Below are positions 4,993 through 5,075 of a stretch of 5,075 nt of DNA, piece by piece (within the stretch, counting starts at the first letter, position 1; each line of letters opens with the position of its first letter). The stretch comes from Gemmatimonadota bacterium (lineage in GTDB: Bacteria; Gemmatimonadota; Gemmatimonadetes; Longimicrobiales; Gaopeijiaceae), in assembly GCA_016209995.1 (NCBI GenBank), contig JACQVC010000504.1, positions 1 to 5,075 on the forward strand, given 5' to 3'. A model generated the notes under the pieces. The model worked only from the letters and a program-made list of their open reading frames with translations, was not told the DNA's origin and made no database searches. The translations under genes and the position numbers were made by a program.

Positions 4993-5075
4993 CGTGACGC
5001 CACGTACCAGACCATCGAATTCACCGGCAACGCCGGCACGTATGCTTACAGCGACAACGTGAACATCGTCTGCAA
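4993..5075 (+). pseudogene. In-frame continuation of the VWA gene beyond the TAG (runs off right edge)
   Basis: Codons after the TAG stay open for 27 residues to the window end. They begin RDATYQTIEF and end YSDNVNIVC. Related extracellular Ig-like repeats typically join as TITV-K-RDAT-P-P-TI, so the TAG stands where a Lys codon (AAG) is expected and a single base change would explain it. Either the gene is disrupted here, the amber codon is read through, or the base is a sequencing error. No Shine-Dalgarno site or start codon marks a new gene here. Confidence 0.65.

Overview
The window is GC-rich and gene-dense, and looks like a Gram-negative soil or environmental bacterium. Two lipoproteins begin their mature part with Cys-Gly-Asp-Ser; one reads C-GDSPFEP, an N-terminus I associate with Gemmatimonadota. 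Gemmatimonadota is therefore my best guess, but it rests on that signature and base composition only. I see no rRNA, tRNA, CRISPR array, transposase or integrase.

Layout, left to right. (1) At the left edge, on the minus strand, is the N-terminal part of a DUF4160-type protein that runs out of the window (1-87). (2) A 343-base divergent intergenic stretch follows, holding a strong inverted repeat (193-223). (3) A TPR-repeat lipoprotein lies at 431-1618, with a short tandem hexapeptide repeat in its disordered tail. (4) A 173-base gap contains a terminator-like hairpin. (5) A low-molecular-weight protein tyrosine phosphatase lies at 1792-2286. (6) Convergent to it, only 8 bases away, is a lipoprotein glutaminyl-peptide cyclotransferase (2295-3083, minus). 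(7) A 514-base divergent intergenic stretch has several inverted repeats. (8) A von Willebrand factor A lipoprotein starts at 3598 and stops at an in-frame TAG at 4990-4992. Coding-looking sequence continues in the same frame to the window end (4993-5075).

The genes do not form an obvious pathway. Three of the four complete genes encode predicted lipoproteins, so the theme is envelope biology: a TPR scaffold, an N-terminal pyroglutamate-forming enzyme and an adhesion-type surface protein. The phosphatase is cytoplasmic. The phosphatase could be co-transcribed with the TPR gene only if the hairpin at 1650-1680 leaks.

I do not see convincing evidence of a new biological system. The most notable points are the premature amber codon in the VWA gene, the extra proline inside its metal-binding motif, the hidden DUF4160 gene at the edge, and two unexplained intergenic inverted-repeat regions.
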